From NCBI GenBank assembly GCA_035764655.1, contig DASTYU010000043.1, forward strand, positions 23,216-87,215: a stretch of DNA of 64,000 nt, read 5' to 3'. Source of the DNA: DASTYU01 sp035764655. Lineage in GTDB: Bacteria > Chloroflexota > Limnocylindria > Limnocylindrales > CSP1-4. Position numbers and translations under genes: made by a program. The notes below the pieces were generated by a model that was not told the origin of the DNA, ran no database searches, and saw only the letters and a list, made by a program, of their open reading frames with translations. Shown piece by piece: positions 1-8,388 of this stretch (the stretch's first letter is position 1; every line of letters starts with the position of its first letter).

Positions 1-716
1 ACGAGCACGGCGTTGGCCACGATGAGGTTCACGACGTTGGGCAGGATGTGGCGGTTCATGATGTGACCGCCGCCTGCCCCGATGACGCGCGCCCGGTCGA
101 CGAACGCCCGCTCCTTGAGCGAGAGCGTCTGCGAGCGGATGATCCGCGCCGTCGACGCCCAGCTCGTGATGCCGATGACGATGATGATCACGATCAGCGT
201 CATCCGGATGCCGAGGATCTCGCGCGACGCCGAGCCGATCATGTCGCGAATGATCGACGTGAGGATGATCGCGAGCACGAACGTCGGGATCACCAGGAAG
301 AAGTCGGTGATCCGCATCAGCACGCCGTCGGTCCGCCCGCCGATGAAGCCGCTCACGACGCCCACGATGACGCCGATGACGACCGTGATGACCGTTGCGA
401 GCAATCCGATCACCATCGACACCCGCGCCCCGTGGACGGTCAGGTTGAGCATGTCCCGTCGAAGCTCGTCGGTGCCGAGCGGGAACTGGAAGGACGGCGG
501 GGCCAGCCGCGGGTAACCGTTCTCGAGGCCGGTGACCGGGGTCTGCAGCGGACCGACGAGCAGGTCCGGCACCAGGGCGATGACCCCGAAGAAGACCAGG
601 ATGCACAACCCGGCGAATCCGTCGGGCCGGCGGAGCAGCTGGCGGACGAGGCCACCGAGGCGCATGGCGCGCCCCGACCCGGTCCGCCGGACGATCGGCA
701 GCTCGGAGACGGTCAC
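1..716 (-). CDS. Peptide-type ABC transporter permease, DppC/OppC-like (3' end outside window)
   Basis: This is the second membrane subunit of a dipeptide/oligopeptide/nickel-family importer. About 238 codons are visible and the reading frame runs off the left edge. The translation has an N-terminal cytoplasmic segment, a first membrane span (residues about 33-53), the family signature FPLGTDELRRDML (about 78-90), further hydrophobic spans, and the EAA loop ERAFVDRARVIGAGGGHIM (about 203-221) that docks on the ATPase. I chose the GTG at 716 because it overlaps the stop of the upstream permease (GTGA), the usual coupling of DppB and DppC genes. Partners are the permease at 713-1690 and the binding protein at 1787-3709; the ATPase genes should lie to the left of the window. 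The substrate cannot be told from sequence. Confidence 0.92.
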   Translation of the reverse strand, partial: MTVSELPIVRRTGSGRAMRLGGLVRQLLRRPDGFAGLCILVFFGVIALVPDLLVGPLQTPVTGLENGYPRLAPPSFQFPLGTDELRRDMLNLTVHGARVSMVIGLLATVITVVIGVIVGVVSGFIGGRTDGVLMRITDFFLVIPTFVLAIILTSIIRDMIGSASREILGIRMTLIVIIIVIGITSWASTARIIRSQTLSLKERAFVDRARVIGAGGGHIMNRHILPNVVNLIVANAVL

Positions 717-1690
717 GTCCGCACCCGCGGGTCGAGGACGCCGTAGACCATGTCGGCGGCGAGGTTCGCCAGCACGACCGACACGCTCAGGAGCAGGAAC
801 ACGCCCTGCAGCACCGGGTAGTCGCGAGCTGTCAGGGCCTCGACGGTCAGGGTGCCGAGCCCCGGCCAGTTGAAGACCACCTCGACCGTGATCGCGCCGG
901 CCACGACGTAGCCGAGGTTGATGGCCACGAGCGTCACCGTCGGCAGCATCGCGTTCGGCAGGGCGTGGTGGCGCAGGACGCGGCTGTCCTTGAGGCCCAT
1001 GCCACGGGCGGTCGTGACGTAGTCGTCGGACGACGTCTCGATGATCGAGGAGCGCATCACGATCGCGTACTGGCCGATCAGGCCGAGCGCGACGGTTGCC
1101 AGCGGCAGGGCCAGATGCGAGAGGAAGTCGACCAGGCGGTCGACCGGGCTGCTGTAGGTGGCGCCCGCGGTCAGCATGCCGAACGTGGGGAACCAGCCGA
1201 GGTTCGTTGCGAAGATCAGCAGCAGGATCATCCCGAGCAGGAAGTACGGCGCCGAGTACAGGATCAGTGACACGCCGTTGCCGACGAAGTCGATCGGACC
1301 GCCGCGCCGCCATCCCGAGTACGCGCCGAGCGCCAGGCCGACCACGATCGCCACCAGCTCACCGAGCCCGAACAGGATGAGCGTCGGCCAGATGCGCTGG
1401 GCGAGGACCTCGCCGACGGTCTGGCCGCGCGCCACGAACGAGAAACCGAGGTCGCCAGACGCGGTGGCCTGCAGGAAGCTGACGAACTGGTCGGGGAAGA
1501 GCGGCTCGTTGAGGCCCCACCGTTCGCGGGTAGCCTCCAGGCGTTCCAGGGTCACGTTGGGGACGCCGCGCAGGATGATCCGCTCGGGCGATCCGGGCAT
1601 GGCCCGGAACAGCAGGAAGTTGATGAGGACGATCAGCAGGATCGTGATCGCCGCGCTGGCCAGGCGGCGGACGAGATAGGCGCTGCCCAT
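713..1690 (-). CDS. Peptide-type ABC transporter permease, DppB/OppB-like
   Basis: This is the first membrane subunit of the importer, 325 aa, the normal length for DppB/OppB. The N-terminus is a short positively charged stretch and a long membrane span (about residues 9-31, LASAAITILLIVLINFLLF), followed by the periplasm-type loop with PGSPERI and about five more spans. The EAA loop is TTARGMGLKDSRVLRHHALP (about 230-249). No clear ribosome-binding site precedes the ATG. The gene lies 96 bp downstream of the binding-protein gene, and a strong hairpin (1714-1744) sits in that gap; the next permease starts within its stop codon. Family assignment is firm, substrate is unknown. Confidence 0.93.
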   Translation of the reverse strand: MGSAYLVRRLASAAITILLIVLINFLLFRAMPGSPERIILRGVPNVTLERLEATRERWGLNEPLFPDQFVSFLQATASGDLGFSFVARGQTVGEVLAQRIWPTLILFGLGELVAIVVGLALGAYSGWRRGGPIDFVGNGVSLILYSAPYFLLGMILLLIFATNLGWFPTFGMLTAGATYSSPVDRLVDFLSHLALPLATVALGLIGQYAIVMRSSIIETSSDDYVTTARGMGLKDSRVLRHHALPNAMLPTVTLVAINLGYVVAGAITVEVVFNWPGLGTLTVEALTARDYPVLQGVFLLLSVSVVLANLAADMVYGVLDPRVRT

Positions 1691-1713
1691 GGCCGGCCGG
1701 CGAGCGAGGTCAG

Positions 1714-1744
1714 CCGGGGAACGTCGCGGCGCGACGCTCCCCGG
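1714..1744 (-). terminator. Intercistronic hairpin between binding-protein and permease genes
   Basis: The arms CCGGGGA-CGTCGC and GCGACG-TCCCCGG pair with a single A:C mismatch around a 3-nt GGC loop, giving 13 pairs out of 14. There is no U-tract. In ABC importer operons such hairpins behind the binding-protein gene usually stabilise the upstream message or attenuate read-through, so that the binding protein is made in excess. That role is inferred from position. Confidence 0.6.
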
Positions 1745-1786
1745 TCAGCTGGGTCCGGGGCGGGCGCGGAGCCGGCCCCGCTCGGT

Positions 1787-3709
1787 TCATTCCTCCTCTT
1801 GGACGCCGGACCGGCGACGCATCATGACCAGCCCGATCGCGAGGACAGCCACGAGGGCCGCGATCCCGGCCACGAGCAGGATCGTGTTCGAGCCGCTCGA
1901 CGCAGCGGCATCGTCGTCGCCTCCGCTCGGCGCCGGCGTGGCTTCGCCGCCGCTGGTGGCGCCCGGGCTCGGGACGGCCGCCGACGGTGCCGGGCTCGGC
2001 TCGTCGGACGCCGCGGTCAACTGGGTGTAACCCCATGGGCCGTAGCCGAACAGCGGCGTGCCGGTATCGGCGGGCTGGTTCTGCCAGTTGGCGAACTTGT
2101 CGGTCCGGTAGGCGTGCAGCTCCGAGTCGTAGTACAGGATGTGGTACGGCGCCTCGTTGTACACGAGCTGCTGCATGTCGTCGAGGATCTGCTTCCGGGC
2201 CGCCTCGTCGGACTCTGCGCGCTGGTCGAGGAACATCTGGTCGTAGTCGGGGTTCGAGTAGTAGCTGTCGCTCGATCCGCCGATTTCCTCCGTCCGGAAG
2301 AAGTTCAGCAGCGACGTGGGATCCGGATCGCCGACCCAGCCCCACATGTAGATGTCGTAGTTGGCCGGTCCCGCCGGTGGACCGGTGACGTCCTCGATGA
2401 GTTTGCCTTCCTCGGTCACCGCGGCGTCGACCTCGATGCCGAGCTCACCGAACCACTCGACGAGGAACGGAGCGATCGACCCGTTCTCGGACTCCGAGTC
2501 CGGCCAGGTCAGGCGCAGCGTGATCGGGTTGCCTTCCTTGTCGAGGAGCCGGTTGTCGCCGTTCAACTCGTAGCCGGCCGCCTGCAGGCGCCGCTTGGCC
2601 TCCTCGATGTCGAACGTGCGAGGCGTGTCGGGAGCCACGTGCCAGCGCGTGTGGAACGGCGGGATGATCGTGTCACCGGGCACGCCGTGGCCGTTGAGGA
2701 CCGCGTCCACGAGCGCCTGCTTGTCGATGGCGTATCCGAGCGCGTCACGGAACGCCACGTCGGACAGCGCGGGGGTGGAGCCCCCGTAGCCCTCCTTGGT
2801 GCCACCCGTGTTGAAGGACAGCTCCGTGTAGCCGTTGGCGAAGCCTTCGACCGTGGCGATGTCCTCGACACCTTCGAGGGCGTCGAACTGGTCGCCGTTG
2901 ACGCCGCGGACGTAGTCGATCTCGCCGGTCCGCAGCGCCTGGACCATCGTGTCGGGGCTGGCGAAGTGCTGGAGGATCACCTCGTCGGCCGCTCCCTGCT
3001 GGCCCCAGTAGTTGTCGTTGCGAGCGAAGCGGATGAACTCGCCCGGTGTCCACTCCACAGCCACATACGGGCCGGTGCCAACGACCGGTGGCTCGTTCTG
3101 GAAGAAGCCCTCGGCGGTCACATCGCCGATCTGCTCGATCGTGTATTGGCTCCAGATGTGCTTCGGGAGGATCGGCACGTACGCCTGCAGCAGCAGCGTG
3201 TTGGGGAATTCCGTGGTGACGACCAGCGTCTGCGCGTCGGGCGCTTCCACCGACGTGACGCCGGCATTGGTGAGGTAGCCGTCGAGGTATCCCTCGCCGA
3301 GGTAGCCGTTCGTCGTCTCCTGGCCGTCGAGCACGAGCTGGTAGGTCCAGCGCGCATCCTCGGCAGTGGCCGGCTCACCGTCCGACCACAGCATGCCGGG
3401 CCGGATGTTGAAGGTCCAGGTGAGGCCGTCGGCCGACTGCTCCCACGACTGGGCGAACCCCTCGACGGGTTCGATGTTCTGGCCCCAGCCCACGAGCGTG
3501 TCGTAATTGAGCGTGTAGACCTCGAAGTCGGCGACGACGACCGAGTTGAACGGGTTGAGGACCTGCAGGTCCTGGTCCGTGCCGGCTCGGAGGACGAGCG
3601 GTTCACCGTCAGCAGCCAGTGCCGGGGCCGACCCGGGAACCAGGAGCGCGGTCAGGAGCAGCAGCGCTGCGAGTGTTCGAAACACCCGGGCACGCAGGGG
3701 TGACGCCAT
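1787..3709 (-). CDS. ABC transporter solute-binding protein, family 5 (peptide type), membrane-anchored
   Basis: The 640-aa protein captures the substrate for the adjacent permeases. A signal peptide (hydrophobic core TLAALLLLTALLVPGSAP, ending ALAADGEP) is followed by a family-5 extracellular binding domain; WEQSADGLTWTFNIRPGMLWSDGEP is spread over about residues 88-112 and is diagnostic. A low-complexity Ser/Pro/Ala linker leads to a C-terminal membrane span (ILLVAGIAALVAVLAIGLVM) and a short basic tail. There is no lipobox cysteine, so the protein is held by its C-terminal helix, which fits a single-membrane cell. I start at 3709, not at an upstream in-frame ATG at 3766, because AGGAGG lies 10 nt before it and the signal peptide then has normal length. 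Confidence 0.93.
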   Translation of the reverse strand: MASPLRARVFRTLAALLLLTALLVPGSAPALAADGEPLVLRAGTDQDLQVLNPFNSVVVADFEVYTLNYDTLVGWGQNIEPVEGFAQSWEQSADGLTWTFNIRPGMLWSDGEPATAEDARWTYQLVLDGQETTNGYLGEGYLDGYLTNAGVTSVEAPDAQTLVVTTEFPNTLLLQAYVPILPKHIWSQYTIEQIGDVTAEGFFQNEPPVVGTGPYVAVEWTPGEFIRFARNDNYWGQQGAADEVILQHFASPDTMVQALRTGEIDYVRGVNGDQFDALEGVEDIATVEGFANGYTELSFNTGGTKEGYGGSTPALSDVAFRDALGYAIDKQALVDAVLNGHGVPGDTIIPPFHTRWHVAPDTPRTFDIEEAKRRLQAAGYELNGDNRLLDKEGNPITLRLTWPDSESENGSIAPFLVEWFGELGIEVDAAVTEEGKLIEDVTGPPAGPANYDIYMWGWVGDPDPTSLLNFFRTEEIGGSSDSYYSNPDYDQMFLDQRAESDEAARKQILDDMQQLVYNEAPYHILYYDSELHAYRTDKFANWQNQPADTGTPLFGYGPWGYTQLTAASDEPSPAPSAAVPSPGATSGGEATPAPSGGDDDAAASSGSNTILLVAGIAALVAVLAIGLVMMRRRSGVQEEE

Positions 3710-3840
3710 GTCGTGGTTTCCTCCTCTGCAGGCCGCCGGACCACCCCCTGTGACGACCCCAATCACCCGGCCTCTCGGTCGAGTGCGGGGGAGCGTCGCA
3801 CAGCCACGCCCGACGGTGCAAGCGCGGCCCGCATTGCGCG

Positions 3841-5016
3841 TCAGGCCGGCGCGCGGAGTGCGTCGCGGTCGACGCGGAAACCCTCGATCTCCGGCGCCGA
3901 CGGCGTCGAGCCGTCGATCACCAGCTCGGCAAGGATTCGACCGAGCACCGATGCGAACTTGAAGCCGTGTGCGGCGCCGAGCACGACCGCGACACCGGGC
4001 GCGTCGGGCAGCCGGTCGACCACGAAGTCACGGTCTGGGGTCAGCGTGTACAGGCAGGTCCGCGTCAGGATCGGGCGGCCGAGCGCCCCGGGCAGATGCT
4101 CCGCCATGAATGCCTCCACGCGGGCGAACGCGGCCTCGTCGCGATCGAAGGTGCGGGTCTGCGGCGTCACCACCTCGCCGCCCACGTCCTGGGCGACCTT
4201 CGGCCCCGCCTCGCCGTAGGTGGGAAAGCCGTAGAAACACGGCTCGTCCTGCCAGATCCAGATCGGGAACCGGTCCGGCTCGTAGGCGGCCGCGTTCGGG
4301 CAGGCGAAATAGGTGACCTGCTCCTTGGTGATCGTCAGGGGAAGGCGGCGGTCGAAGCTCGCCAGGAGCTCGTTGGTCCAGGCGTCGGCAGCGATGACGA
4401 TCCTCGGCGTCCGGAAGGTGCTCCCGTCGACGGTCACGACTTCATGCTCTCCGCGACCCGTGTCGCGGATGGCGGCCACCGGTGCGCGCTCGTGAAGCGT
4501 CGCACCGCGGCGCACGGCCAGATCCCGATGCGCCCGGTTGCCGCGGATGGGGTCGGCGATGCCGCCGTCGGACTGAAAGAGGCCCCTCGTTGCCTCGTCG
4601 ACCTGCCACTGCGGCCAGCGCCGGCGGATCTCGTCCGCCGCGAGCAGCTCGAACGGGATCATCTCGGCGCTGAGGCTGCCGGTGTAGTCCTCGATCGCAT
4701 ACGTGGAGCCCTCCGGCCACAGGTCCAGCCCGCCGGTGACGGTCACGACCCGTTCGCCGGACTCGGCCTCCACCTCCGCCCAGGACGCGTACGCGCGCCG
4801 GGCCAGGCGGACGTAATCGGGCCGATGGTAGGAGTAGCGGATGATCCGGCTGTGGTCCTGCGACGCGCCGTTCGGGTGGCCCAACTCGAACTGCTCCAGG
4901 CCCAGGACACGGTCACCGTACCTGGTGCTCAGCCAGTACGCCGCGGCCGAACCGATCGCCCCGAGGCCGATGACGATGGCGTCCCATTCGCGCCGGAGCT
5001 CGCCCACGTTGGTCAT
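3841..5016 (-). CDS. Monomeric sarcosine oxidase-like FAD-dependent amine oxidase
   Basis: This 391-aa flavoprotein belongs to the MSOX/N-methyltryptophan oxidase (DAO) family, which oxidises secondary N-methyl amines to release formaldehyde and H2O2. The FAD dinucleotide fold is at residues 13-30 (GLGAIG at 17-22), followed by the acidic end of beta-2 (LEQFELGHPNGAS). Cys321 in CLYTLTPD matches the cysteine that carries the covalent flavin in MSOX, and AAHGFKFASVLG near the C-terminus is also a family hallmark. The ATG at 5016 overlaps the stop of the upstream PhzF-like gene (ATGA), so translation is coupled. The exact amine substrate is unknown; the neighbouring peptide importer might supply it, but that is speculation. 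Confidence 0.85.
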   Translation of the reverse strand: MTNVGELRREWDAIVIGLGAIGSAAAYWLSTRYGDRVLGLEQFELGHPNGASQDHSRIIRYSYHRPDYVRLARRAYASWAEVEAESGERVVTVTGGLDLWPEGSTYAIEDYTGSLSAEMIPFELLAADEIRRRWPQWQVDEATRGLFQSDGGIADPIRGNRAHRDLAVRRGATLHERAPVAAIRDTGRGEHEVVTVDGSTFRTPRIVIAADAWTNELLASFDRRLPLTITKEQVTYFACPNAAAYEPDRFPIWIWQDEPCFYGFPTYGEAGPKVAQDVGGEVVTPQTRTFDRDEAAFARVEAFMAEHLPGALGRPILTRTCLYTLTPDRDFVVDRLPDAPGVAVVLGAAHGFKFASVLGRILAELVIDGSTPSAPEIEGFRVDRDALRAPA

Positions 5017-5699
5017 TCCAGGTCGTACGCCCGATGCTCGACGAGCTCGACGCGCCCGCCGACGTCGATCCACCCGTCGCCCGGCGTCCGGACGTGGAGC
5101 TCGGAGCCCACCCCCTGGCGGATCGTCAGGGGACGGCCAAGCCGCTCGCCCATGAGCACCGCCGCCGCGCCGGTCGCCTCGTCCTCGGCGATCCCGAGGT
5201 CGGTCGGGAAGAAGCGCGCCCGGACGCGCCCCGCGGGTTCGTCCTCCCACGCCCAGATGTAGTGGCCTGGCTCGCCCATCGCCGGCGACGGGAAGGACTC
5301 GACGTCGGCAGGGGTTTCGAGTCGATCCGGTTCGGGTATCCCGGCCACCCAGTCGGCCCGCGCGCGGATCCATGCCAGCTCGCCGTCCTGCCACGCGGCC
5401 ACGTCGCCGGACGCGCAGCGGATGACCGAGACATCCTCGCCGAGGTTGCGCAGGAGCCACGATGTCCCGACCGTCGGATGCCCGGCAAACGGCAGCTCGG
5501 TCGCCGGCGTGTGGATGGCCACCGCGGCCGCCCCATTCGCGATGCTGTCGACGAAGACGGTCTCGCTGAACCCGAGGTCCGCGGCAACGGCCTGACGCCG
5601 ACCCGCTTCGATCAGGGGGCCCTCGACGAACACGCCGAGCGGATTGCCACCGCTCCCATCCGGATCCATGAACACGCGCAGCACGTGGAGCACCGTCAT
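5013..5699 (-). CDS. PhzF-family isomerase/epimerase-like protein
   Basis: The 228-aa protein matches the PhzF/DapF-fold family. Visible motifs are GNPLGVF (residues 19-25), GFSETVFV with the catalytic-position Glu46, TPATELPFAGHPTVGTSWLL (the conserved GHPTxG segment) and EDEATGAAA near the C-terminal half. Members catalyse isomerisations such as trans-2,3-dihydro-3-hydroxyanthranilate conversion in phenazine synthesis, but most genomic members have no known substrate. It is shorter than the usual 260-300 residues, with a compressed middle, though both half-domains and key motifs remain. It is the middle gene of a three-gene coupled operon: its ATG overlaps the NUDIX stop and its stop overlaps the oxidase start. 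Confidence 0.82.
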   Translation of the reverse strand: MTVLHVLRVFMDPDGSGGNPLGVFVEGPLIEAGRRQAVAADLGFSETVFVDSIANGAAAVAIHTPATELPFAGHPTVGTSWLLRNLGEDVSVIRCASGDVAAWQDGELAWIRARADWVAGIPEPDRLETPADVESFPSPAMGEPGHYIWAWEDEPAGRVRARFFPTDLGIAEDEATGAAAVLMGERLGRPLTIRQGVGSELHVRTPGDGWIDVGGRVELVEHRAYDLE

Positions 5700-6271
5700 G
5701 GCACGCCCGCGCGACGGAGTGCAACGCGCTGGATGCCCATGATCGACACGGCGTCGGCGATGCGCCCGTCGGCGGTCATCGCCAGCGCTTCATCGAACGG
5801 AACCCAGCGCACGTCGAGGTCCTCGGTCGGGTCAGGCGCCGCCGTGCCGTGGGTCAGCCCGGTCGCGAGCCACAACCGGCCGCGCTCGTCGGTGATCGAG
5901 TTGGACAGGGCGTACGTCCCGATCTCGGTCCAGTCGGTGGCCTCGACACCGGTCTCCTCGCGCAGCTCGCGACGGATGCCGTCGAGTGGGGATTCGTCGG
6001 GCGACACGCCCCCTTCGGGGATCTCCCAGGAGTACGCATCCAGCGTGTAGCGGTGCTGGCCCACGAGCAGGATCCGATCGGCATCGTCGAGCACGACGAC
6101 GCCCGACGCGGCGTTGCGGAAGTGGACGACGCCGTAGATCCCGCCGCTGCCGTCGGGCCGGGTCACCTCGTCGTGCCACACCACGATCCAGCCATTCTCG
6201 TAGGCCACCCGGCGCGACAGCCGGGTCCACGGCCCGCTCGTCACCGGCTCATCCCTCGATCCGTCGTGCAC
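5696..6271 (-). CDS. NUDIX hydrolase, ADP-ribose pyrophosphatase-like
   Basis: The 191-aa protein carries a complete Nudix box from Gly87 to Val109 (G-x5-E-x7-REL-x-EE-TGV), so the Mg-binding glutamates are intact. The N-terminal beta sheet and the late SNSITDERGRLWLATGLT segment resemble ADP-ribose/nucleoside-diphosphate-sugar pyrophosphatases, but substrate choice is not certain. The start is a GTG preceded, six nucleotides upstream, by TACGAT, with no ribosome-binding site; I read this as a leaderless first gene of the NUDIX-PhzF-oxidase operon. A second in-frame GTG nine codons in is possible. Confidence 0.87.
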   Translation of the reverse strand: MHDGSRDEPVTSGPWTRLSRRVAYENGWIVVWHDEVTRPDGSGGIYGVVHFRNAASGVVVLDDADRILLVGQHRYTLDAYSWEIPEGGVSPDESPLDGIRRELREETGVEATDWTEIGTYALSNSITDERGRLWLATGLTHGTAAPDPTEDLDVRWVPFDEALAMTADGRIADAVSIMGIQRVALRRAGVP

Positions 6272-6277
6272 CGGGAG

Positions 6278-6283
6278 ATCGTA
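6278..6283 (-). promoter_or_regulatory. TACGAT -10 element for the NUDIX operon (leaderless)
   Basis: TACGAT ends six bases before the GTG at 6271, placing the expected transcription start at or next to the start codon. No -35 hexamer is evident at 17 bp. The -10 of the divergent gene lies only 8 bp away. Confidence 0.55.
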
Positions 6284-6291
6284 GCGGGACC

Positions 6292-6297
6292 TAGACT
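6292..6297 (+). promoter_or_regulatory. TAGACT -10 element for the CocE/NonD gene (leaderless)
   Basis: TAGACT ends six bases before the GTG at 6304 and no Shine-Dalgarno sequence intervenes. The same hexamer precedes thyX. It faces away from the NUDIX -10 at 6278-6283, so the whole divergent regulatory region is 32 bp. Confidence 0.55.
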
Positions 6298-6303
6298 CGA
6301 TCC

Positions 6304-8385
6304 GTGGCCACCATCGATCCCGAGCCGGCGGGGCCCGCGAGCCCGCCGCGCCATGACGTCACGACCGAGTGGGATGTCCGGGTCTCGGTCCGCGACGGCA
6401 TCGAGCTGTCGGCGAACATCTGGCGGCCCGGTCCCCCGGCCGGATCGGCCGGCACGCGCGTTCCGGCGATCCTGGAGCTCATCCCCTACGGCAAGGACAA
6501 CTGGCGGCGCAACGTCGACGTCGGACGCGGGGAGTACTTCGCGCGGCGCGGCTACGCGTTGTGCCGGGTCGACGTCCGCGGGACCGGCAGCTCGGGAGGC
6601 GTGGCGTTCGACGAGTACACCGAGGACGAGACGCAGGATGGGTTCGAATGCGTCGAATGGCTGGCGGCCCAGGACTGGTGCGACGGGAACGTTGCGATGT
6701 GGGGCATCAGCTACGGGGGATTCACCTCGATCCAGGTGGCCAAATTGCGCCCGCCCCACCTGCGCGCCATCGTCCCGATCATGGCCACCGACGACCGCTA
6801 CACGACCGACGTCCATTACATCGGCGGCTGCGTCACGGCGAGCGAGCTGAGCCAGTACGCCGTGAGCCAGGTGGCCATGAACGCGATGCCGCCCGACGCG
6901 GAGTTCCGCGGCGACGGCTGGCTGGGCGAGTGGCGGGCACGGCTCGAGGCAACGCCGCCATGGCTGTTCGAATGGCTGCGCCAGCAGCGCGACGGCCCCT
7001 ACTGGCGACCGGGCTCGCTTGCCCCGGACTACGAAGCGATCGAGGTGCCGATCCTCAATATCGGCGGGTGGATGGATTCGTACGTGGACGCTGCGCTTCG
7101 GATGCAGGCACGATGCACGGCGCCAACGCGGACGATCGTGGGCAACTGGGTCCACGAGATGCCCGCCGACGCGACGCCCGGCCCCAACGTCGACGAGCTG
7201 CACGAGGTGGTGCGGTTCTTCGACCGCTGGCTGCGTGGTGCAGCCGAGGAAGCCGCTGAGCCGCCGCTGACCTGGTTCGAACGCGATTACGCGCCACCGG
7301 AGCCGTTTCCGACGTCGTGGCCCGGCAGATGGCGTTCGGCCGAGGCCTTCCCCCACCCGTCCACCGAGCTGCGAACGTGGGCGTTTGCCGCTGGTTCCCT
7401 GCCGCTCGCCGGTCGGCTCTCGCATGCGGCGCCCACGGAGGCGTTCGTCGAACGCTATCGCCACCGGGCGACGACCGGGACCCGGGCCGGGCTGTCGTGG
7501 GGGGCGGGCAGCGCCCCCAATGGCCTCGCGCGCGACCTGCGACCCGACGAGGCGTTCGGCCCGGTCTTCACGTCCGAGCCGCTCGACGGGCCGGTCTCGA
7601 TCCTCGGCTTCCCCGAGGTGGTGCTCCACCTCGCCGCCTCCGCGCCGGTGGCCACGGCAGTGGTCCGCCTCGCGGACGTCGCGCCGGACGGGGCGTCCGC
7701 CCAGGTGACCGCCGGGATCCTCAACCTGACGCACCGCCGCTCGCACGCCGAGCCGGTGCCGCTCGAGCCGGATCACGTGGAAGAGGTCCGCGTGCGGCTG
7801 CGCGGCGCCGGCTACCGCTTCGCGCCGGGCCACCGCATCCGGGTGTCGCTGGCATCGTCGGCGTGGCCCGTCGTCTGGCCGTCGCCGTTCCTCGCCGATT
7901 TCGAACTCCACGCCGGCGGCGCCACCCCGTCGCGCCTGATCCTGCCCGTCGTCCCGGAGGCCGGCGGCCCGGGTGACCTGCCACCGCCGGCATTCAGGAC
8001 GACGCCGCCCGACGTGCGGGACGTGTCGCTCGGCGGGTCGTCCGATCAGCCGCGCTGGGAGATCCTCGATGACGTCATCGACGGCAGCGTGACCGTCACG
8101 TTCCACGACGGGGGCAGCGACGCGCTCCACGACGGACGCCGCCTCTACGCGGCGGAAACCATCTGGCTGACCGCCCGCAACGACGAACCGGCGCGGGCGC
8201 TGCTCGACGCCGACGTCGTCTACCGCTGGTGGGAGCACGACCACACGATCGAGATCCGGGCACGTTCGACGCAGTCGTCGGACGAAACCACCTTCGACCT
8301 GTCGGTCGACCTCGAGGTGGACCTCGACGGCGCGTCGTTCTTCACCCGGCGCTGGCAGGAGCGCATCCCGCGCGACCTGGTGTAG
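6304..8385 (+). CDS. CocE/NonD-family alpha/beta hydrolase (X-Pro dipeptidyl-peptidase S15 type)
   Basis: A 693-aa serine hydrolase. The N-terminal S15 domain has VRDGIELSANIWRP at residues 29-42, the VDVRGTGSSGG oxyanion segment (89-99) and the nucleophile elbow GISYGG with Ser136; the Asp and His of the triad should be in ILNIGGWMDSY and VGNWVHEM. The C-terminal half is the beta-rich PepX_C domain (FRI-type segment GHRIRVSLASSAWPVVWPSP). The family includes cocaine esterase, acyl-amino-acid and glutaryl acylases and X-Pro peptidases, so the substrate is open; an N-acyl or peptide bond is most likely. It is monocistronic: divergent from NUDIX and convergent, 3 bp apart, with the exporter gene. 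Confidence 0.88.
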   Translation: MATIDPEPAGPASPPRHDVTTEWDVRVSVRDGIELSANIWRPGPPAGSAGTRVPAILELIPYGKDNWRRNVDVGRGEYFARRGYALCRVDVRGTGSSGGVAFDEYTEDETQDGFECVEWLAAQDWCDGNVAMWGISYGGFTSIQVAKLRPPHLRAIVPIMATDDRYTTDVHYIGGCVTASELSQYAVSQVAMNAMPPDAEFRGDGWLGEWRARLEATPPWLFEWLRQQRDGPYWRPGSLAPDYEAIEVPILNIGGWMDSYVDAALRMQARCTAPTRTIVGNWVHEMPADATPGPNVDELHEVVRFFDRWLRGAAEEAAEPPLTWFERDYAPPEPFPTSWPGRWRSAEAFPHPSTELRTWAFAAGSLPLAGRLSHAAPTEAFVERYRHRATTGTRAGLSWGAGSAPNGLARDLRPDEAFGPVFTSEPLDGPVSILGFPEVVLHLAASAPVATAVVRLADVAPDGASAQVTAGILNLTHRRSHAEPVPLEPDHVEEVRVRLRGAGYRFAPGHRIRVSLASSAWPVVWPSPFLADFELHAGGATPSRLILPVVPEAGGPGDLPPPAFRTTPPDVRDVSLGGSSDQPRWEILDDVIDGSVTVTFHDGGSDALHDGRRLYAAETIWLTARNDEPARALLDADVVYRWWEHDHTIEIRARSTQSSDETTFDLSVDLEVDLDGASFFTRRWQERIPRDLV

Positions 8386-8388
8386 GCG

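Noticed and set aside
1799..3703. A 634-codon plus-strand frame opposite the solute-binding protein
   Set aside because: Antisense shadow of a clear family-5 binding protein with signal peptide and ribosome-binding site.
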